Shown: positions 61,388 to 64,000 of the stretch, piece after piece
Layout: each line of letters opens with the position of its first letter
Numbering within the stretch: position 1 is the first letter of the stretch
Origin: Levilactobacillus brevis
GTDB lineage: Bacteria > Bacillota > Bacilli > Lactobacillales > Lactobacillaceae
Direction: 5' to 3'
Length of the DNA stretch: 64,000 bases
Assembly: GCA_021383565.1 (NCBI GenBank)
Contig: CP079699.1
Location: 2,108,001 to 2,172,000, forward strand
The notes under the pieces: model-generated
What the model was told of the DNA's origin: nothing
The model's database searches: none
The model's input: the letters and a program-made list of their open reading frames with translations, nothing else
Position numbers and translations under genes: made by a program

Positions 61388-62287
61388 CTAGCCACTAACC
61401 CCGTCATATCCAATAAACGTGAAGTAGGTCTTGCCGCCAATGCGATAGAGACTGTCGAAGGTACCGGCAATGCCGTTGTCTTCGTTACCAGCGTTGTGTT
61501 GGGGGTCGTGTAAGTTCTTTAGCGTCACGCGATATTGATAAAGGCCGGCGTGACTGACGCGCTTGGTTTTTAAGCCCTTGATATCGTGGCTGAAATACAG
61601 CACGCGGTACGGGTCATGGAAGTCGGTCTTAGTGATCTTCGCCATGCCAGCTGGCTTTTGCATGAAGCCCAGTCCCGCGTTGGCCTTGGCGTCGTATTTC
61701 ATATATTCGAGATAGCCATCGGGGGTCACGCGAATGCTGGCCGTAGTGGTCTCCTCGGAGCTCAGCGCGGCCTGGGCACCGCCGAGATACAGGTCACCGT
61801 GGCTGTAGCCGGGCATGAAGTCCGGGGCGGGAATTCGCTTAAACGCCGTCAATTTATCCGTGGCCTTGAGGGTCGCCTGGGGATCGTAAGCGCCAGCTCC
61901 AGGGTCGATCGTGTAGCCAGTCGGCGCGCTCTGCTGGATGAGCGGATAACTTAGCCGCGCCAAGTACAATTGAAGCGTGGGAACGAGAAAATCACCGGAT
62001 TTGGTGCTCGTGAGATTTCCCGCCACCACTGTTCCGGCCGGGATGGTGAGATCGCGGCTGAGTGCGTGCCCCACTTTGTGCGTGGGGACGAAGTTGACTT
62101 TGACTTTGATGGTGCGGGTGACTTCGAAGTATTGACTGAGGTTCAAGAAGTCGGTGCTGGCCGTGAAGTTACCGACCTTAACCAAAGCGCTGGGCTTTTC
62201 GGTCTGTGCGTTGCTCGATCGTCCGCCGACCAGGAGCGCTGCTAAACAGGCCGCGATTCCGGCGCCAATTTTAAAGAATTTATGCAT
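61388..62287 (-). CDS. Secreted protein of unknown function
   Basis: 299 residues with a signal peptide (1-27, cleavage near SNAQTEK). The mature part has no recognised motif, anchor or catalytic residues; it is mostly beta-strand-like with a Tyr/Gly-rich C-terminus (RIGGKTYFTFIGYDG). AGGAGG lies 14 bases before the ATG. Probably exported; role unknown. Confidence 0.72.
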   Translation of the reverse strand: MHKFFKIGAGIAACLAALLVGGRSSNAQTEKPSALVKVGNFTASTDFLNLSQYFEVTRTIKVKVNFVPTHKVGHALSRDLTIPAGTVVAGNLTSTKSGDFLVPTLQLYLARLSYPLIQQSAPTGYTIDPGAGAYDPQATLKATDKLTAFKRIPAPDFMPGYSHGDLYLGGAQAALSSEETTTASIRVTPDGYLEYMKYDAKANAGLGFMQKPAGMAKITKTDFHDPYRVLYFSHDIKGLKTKRVSHAGLYQYRVTLKNLHDPQHNAGNEDNGIAGTFDSLYRIGGKTYFTFIGYDGVSG

Positions 62288-62567
62288 GCTGCCATCCGGC
62301 CTCCTACGAAATTTTGGATACGTTTAGTATACCGGAAAGCCCGTTATAAACAAACGAACAAATGTTCTTTTGTGGAAAATTTTCGAAGTTAACCCGGGTT
62401 ATATTTCCCTAAAATAATTAGGGCCAACGGTCGGGGCGTTATCTCTTGTCTCGCGGCGTGGGCGGATTGGTCATTCTCGTGATGTTGCTGCTGGTACCTC
62501 AGGATGCCGACACGATTGTTGGTTTTTGCGCGGGGTTACGTGGCTGAATTAAGCATAACGTCGAAGA

Positions 62568-62593
62568 ACTGACAAGAAATTGTCAGTTTTTTT
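62568..62593 (+). terminator. Intrinsic terminator
   Basis: Stem AACTGACAA/TTGTCAGTT, 5-nt loop, T7. Confidence 0.85.
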
Positions 62594-62603
62594 GATTTAC
62601 CTG

Positions 62604-62632
62604 TTGACTTAAAGTTAACAAGTCGTTATGAT
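62604..62632 (+). promoter_or_regulatory. Promoter of the SnoaL/QorB genes
   Basis: TTGACT, 17-bp spacer, TATGAT. The spacer contains ACTT/AAGT arms that may serve a repressor. Confidence 0.75.
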
Positions 62633-62691
62633 GATCCCTGCGCTTTAGAAAGTAACAACAAATTCAATTCATTTAAAGAGGCTGATAACAG

Positions 62692-63069
62692 ATGACCAAT
62701 AAACAACGCGCATTGGATTATTTAAAGGCGGCATTTGTCGACAAAGACTTAGCGAAGGTGGAGACTTTTCTGGGCGACCACTGGATACAGCACAATCCCA
62801 ACGTGCCCGATGGTCTAGAGGCATTGCGGGGAATTATCGCCGGTAATGAAATTAACTGGCAACCTAGTATTGCGTTGGAAGAGGGCGATATCGTGGCGGT
62901 TCATGGGCGCTACACCAATTTCTTTGGCAAGACGATGATCGGTGTAGATTTTTTCCGCTTTGATGAAAACGGCAAGATGACGGAGCACTGGGATGTTCTA
63001 CAAGAAGAGGTTCCAGCCGACAAGACCGCCAGTGGCAATGCCATGTTCCCGATTGTTCCGCAAAAATAA
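62692..63069 (+). CDS. SnoaL-like (NTF2-fold) protein
   Basis: 125 residues of the SnoaL/NTF2 superfamily (LDYLKAAFVDKDLAKVETFL; IQHNPNVPDGLEALRG; GVDFFRFDENGKMTEHWDVL), with the His/Asp residues typical of this cone fold. The family includes cyclases and isomerases, but small stand-alone members are usually of unknown role. It is placed 65 bases before the QorB-like reductase and may act in the same quinone or aldehyde response. Confidence 0.87.
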   Translation: MTNKQRALDYLKAAFVDKDLAKVETFLGDHWIQHNPNVPDGLEALRGIIAGNEINWQPSIALEEGDIVAVHGRYTNFFGKTMIGVDFFRFDENGKMTEHWDVLQEEVPADKTASGNAMFPIVPQK

Positions 63070-63134
63070 CCCGGGAAATTTTTATCCTAGCTGTTGCAAT
63101 CTAATTAACAGATGTTAAAATAAGGAGATAATTA

Positions 63135-63995
63135 ATGATGAAGTATGCTATTTCTGCAGCGACTGGACATTTCGGTCAAATCGCCATTCAACACTTATTG
63201 AAGACCGTCCCAGCTAGCAATATTGTCGCGATTGTCCGTAACGCCAAGAAGGGCCATCTGGTACTACCAGATGGCATCACGATTCGCCAGGCCGATTATA
63301 CGGACGAAGCCGCGCTGGAGACGGCATTGGCGGGCGTCGATCGCTTGCTGTTTATTTCGTCCGTTCCCGGTGGTGAGATTTCACGGCAACAACAGCATGC
63401 CAACGTGGTGAGTGCGGCACAAGCGGCGGGCGTTGAGTACGTCGCCTACACCAGTTTTGCCAAGGCCGATACGGCGCAATCACCGCTATCCAGGGACCAT
63501 GTGACAACGGAGAAGTTGATCAAGTCGAGTGGATTGGCCTACAGTTTCTTGCGGAACGCTTGGTACTTGGAAAATGAAATCAGTTATTTGCAGGCTGGTG
63601 CCGCAAGAAAGTCTGGTGTTTACGCGGCCGGCGCGGGGCAGATTAGTTTCGCCCTGGAACGGGAATATGCCGAAGCCGCGGCAAAGGTCTTGCAACTGGC
63701 GAATCCACAACCAGTGTATGAGTTCGGTGGCCAGCCGCGGACCTATGCTGACTTAGCCAAGGCCGTCCAGCAGGCGACGGGCAAGCCCGCAGACTTCCAG
63801 TCGGTCTCCAGTGACGCGTACCGCCAAGCGTTGTTAGCCGGCGGTATGGCGGCGGAAATGGTCGATGTCTTTGCCAGCATGCAACAAATGATGAAAGATA
63901 ATGAACTTAAGGTGACGGCCGCTGATCTAGAATCCGTTCTGGGACGGTCATTGACACCACTCCCCGACGCAATTAACGAGATTTTACAGCGTTAG
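63135..63995 (+). CDS. qorB: NAD(P)H:quinone oxidoreductase, QorB/NmrA-like SDR
   Basis: 286 residues: an atypical short-chain dehydrogenase fold with the N-terminal nucleotide motif ISAATGHFGQIAIQHL, no catalytic Tyr-x-x-x-Lys, and the QorB-type LLFISSVPGGEISRQQQHAN and FLRNAWYLEN segments. It reduces quinones with NADPH to limit redox stress. AAGGAG lies before the double ATG (63135/63138). It is probably in an operon with the SnoaL gene. Confidence 0.9.
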   Translation: MMKYAISAATGHFGQIAIQHLLKTVPASNIVAIVRNAKKGHLVLPDGITIRQADYTDEAALETALAGVDRLLFISSVPGGEISRQQQHANVVSAAQAAGVEYVAYTSFAKADTAQSPLSRDHVTTEKLIKSSGLAYSFLRNAWYLENEISYLQAGAARKSGVYAAGAGQISFALEREYAEAAAKVLQLANPQPVYEFGGQPRTYADLAKAVQQATGKPADFQSVSSDAYRQALLAGGMAAEMVDVFASMQQMMKDNELKVTAADLESVLGRSLTPLPDAINEILQR

Positions 63996-64000
63996 GCAGA

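Larger units (their letters stand above)
62288..62691. other. Gene-poor region with terminator and promoter
   Basis: 62436-62548 can be read as the tail of a membrane protein (SRGVGGLVILVMLLLVPQDA...) without a start, perhaps a remnant. A hairpin AACTGACA...TGTCAGTT with T7 (62568-62593) ends it. A strong promoter for the next gene follows. Confidence 0.4.

Noticed and set aside
62436-62548. Short hydrophobic frame (SRGVGGLVILVMLLLVPQ...)
   Set aside because: No start with a ribosome-binding site and preceded by a stop; at best a remnant, not annotated as a gene.

Overview
The window looks like an origin-proximal piece of chromosome from a fairly GC-rich Lactobacillaceae species. A Levilactobacillus-type organism is my best guess, judging from overall base composition, the T-box-controlled oligopeptide-binding lipoproteins, the many small secreted Lys/Tyr/Thr-rich proteins and the WxL and LPXTG surface proteins. 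The genus is an inference and cannot be proven from one window. The backbone is the conserved Firmicutes block gdpP-rplI-dnaB ... walR-walK-walH-walI-walJ-htrA-rlmH, which in this group lies just clockwise of dnaA/oriC. The window therefore reads outward from the origin.

Layout. 1-3.6 kb: a T-box-regulated OppA lipoprotein (cut by the window start), a secreted protein and a MerR/TipAS regulator. 3.9-8.1 kb: gdpP, rplI, dnaB. 8.3-16.6 kb: an accessory block inserted between dnaB and walR, with a structured RNA-like locus, an IS30-family element, a flavoprotein, an MFS carrier, a second T-box plus OppA, small membrane or secreted proteins, a matrixin-type zinc protease and tRNA-Lys(CTT). 17.2-25.5 kb: the essential WalRK cell-wall control operon, htrA, a dense DnaA-box cluster and an apparently frameshifted rlmH. 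25.8-32.3 kb: an Rrf2 regulator and a four-gene sortase-dependent pilus operon (tip adhesin, backbone pilin, class C sortase, class A-like sortase). 32.4-33.0 kb: a decayed type I-E-like CRISPR remnant and a gene fragment. 33.0-48.4 kb: DUF2075 ATPase, oxidoreductases, EAL protein, WxL-like surface protein, ribosome-protection GTPase, amidotransferase, prolyl peptidase, a MarR/OsmC peroxide-response module and yaaA. 48.5-58.9 kb: GH30 glycosidase with a divergent AraC regulator, an aldo/keto reductase with a divergent AdhR-like MerR, a noncoding repeat field, a drug exporter, ribokinase, an AraC regulator and a DMT carrier. 59-64 kb: a pentapeptide protein, an IS3-family (IS150-like) element sitting inside a terminator, a small membrane protein, a secreted protein, and a SnoaL protein plus a QorB-like reductase.

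Cross-cutting signals. Nine 16-bp sites matching parS (TGTTTCACGTGAAACA) with no or one mismatch are scattered through the 64 kb. Eight are intergenic with a central CA/TG in place of CG, and one with the exact B. subtilis variant sequence lies inside a merR gene. Together with the DnaA-box cluster upstream of rlmH they fit an origin-proximal chromosome-organisation domain. Carbohydrate and stress genes carry cre-like CcpA sites. Divergent regulator/target pairs have clear palindromic operators. Two genes seem to start at AUC behind perfect ribosome-binding sites, and two reading frames (rlmH and a secreted protein at 34.4-34.9 kb) are shifted by one base, either by mutation or by sequencing error.
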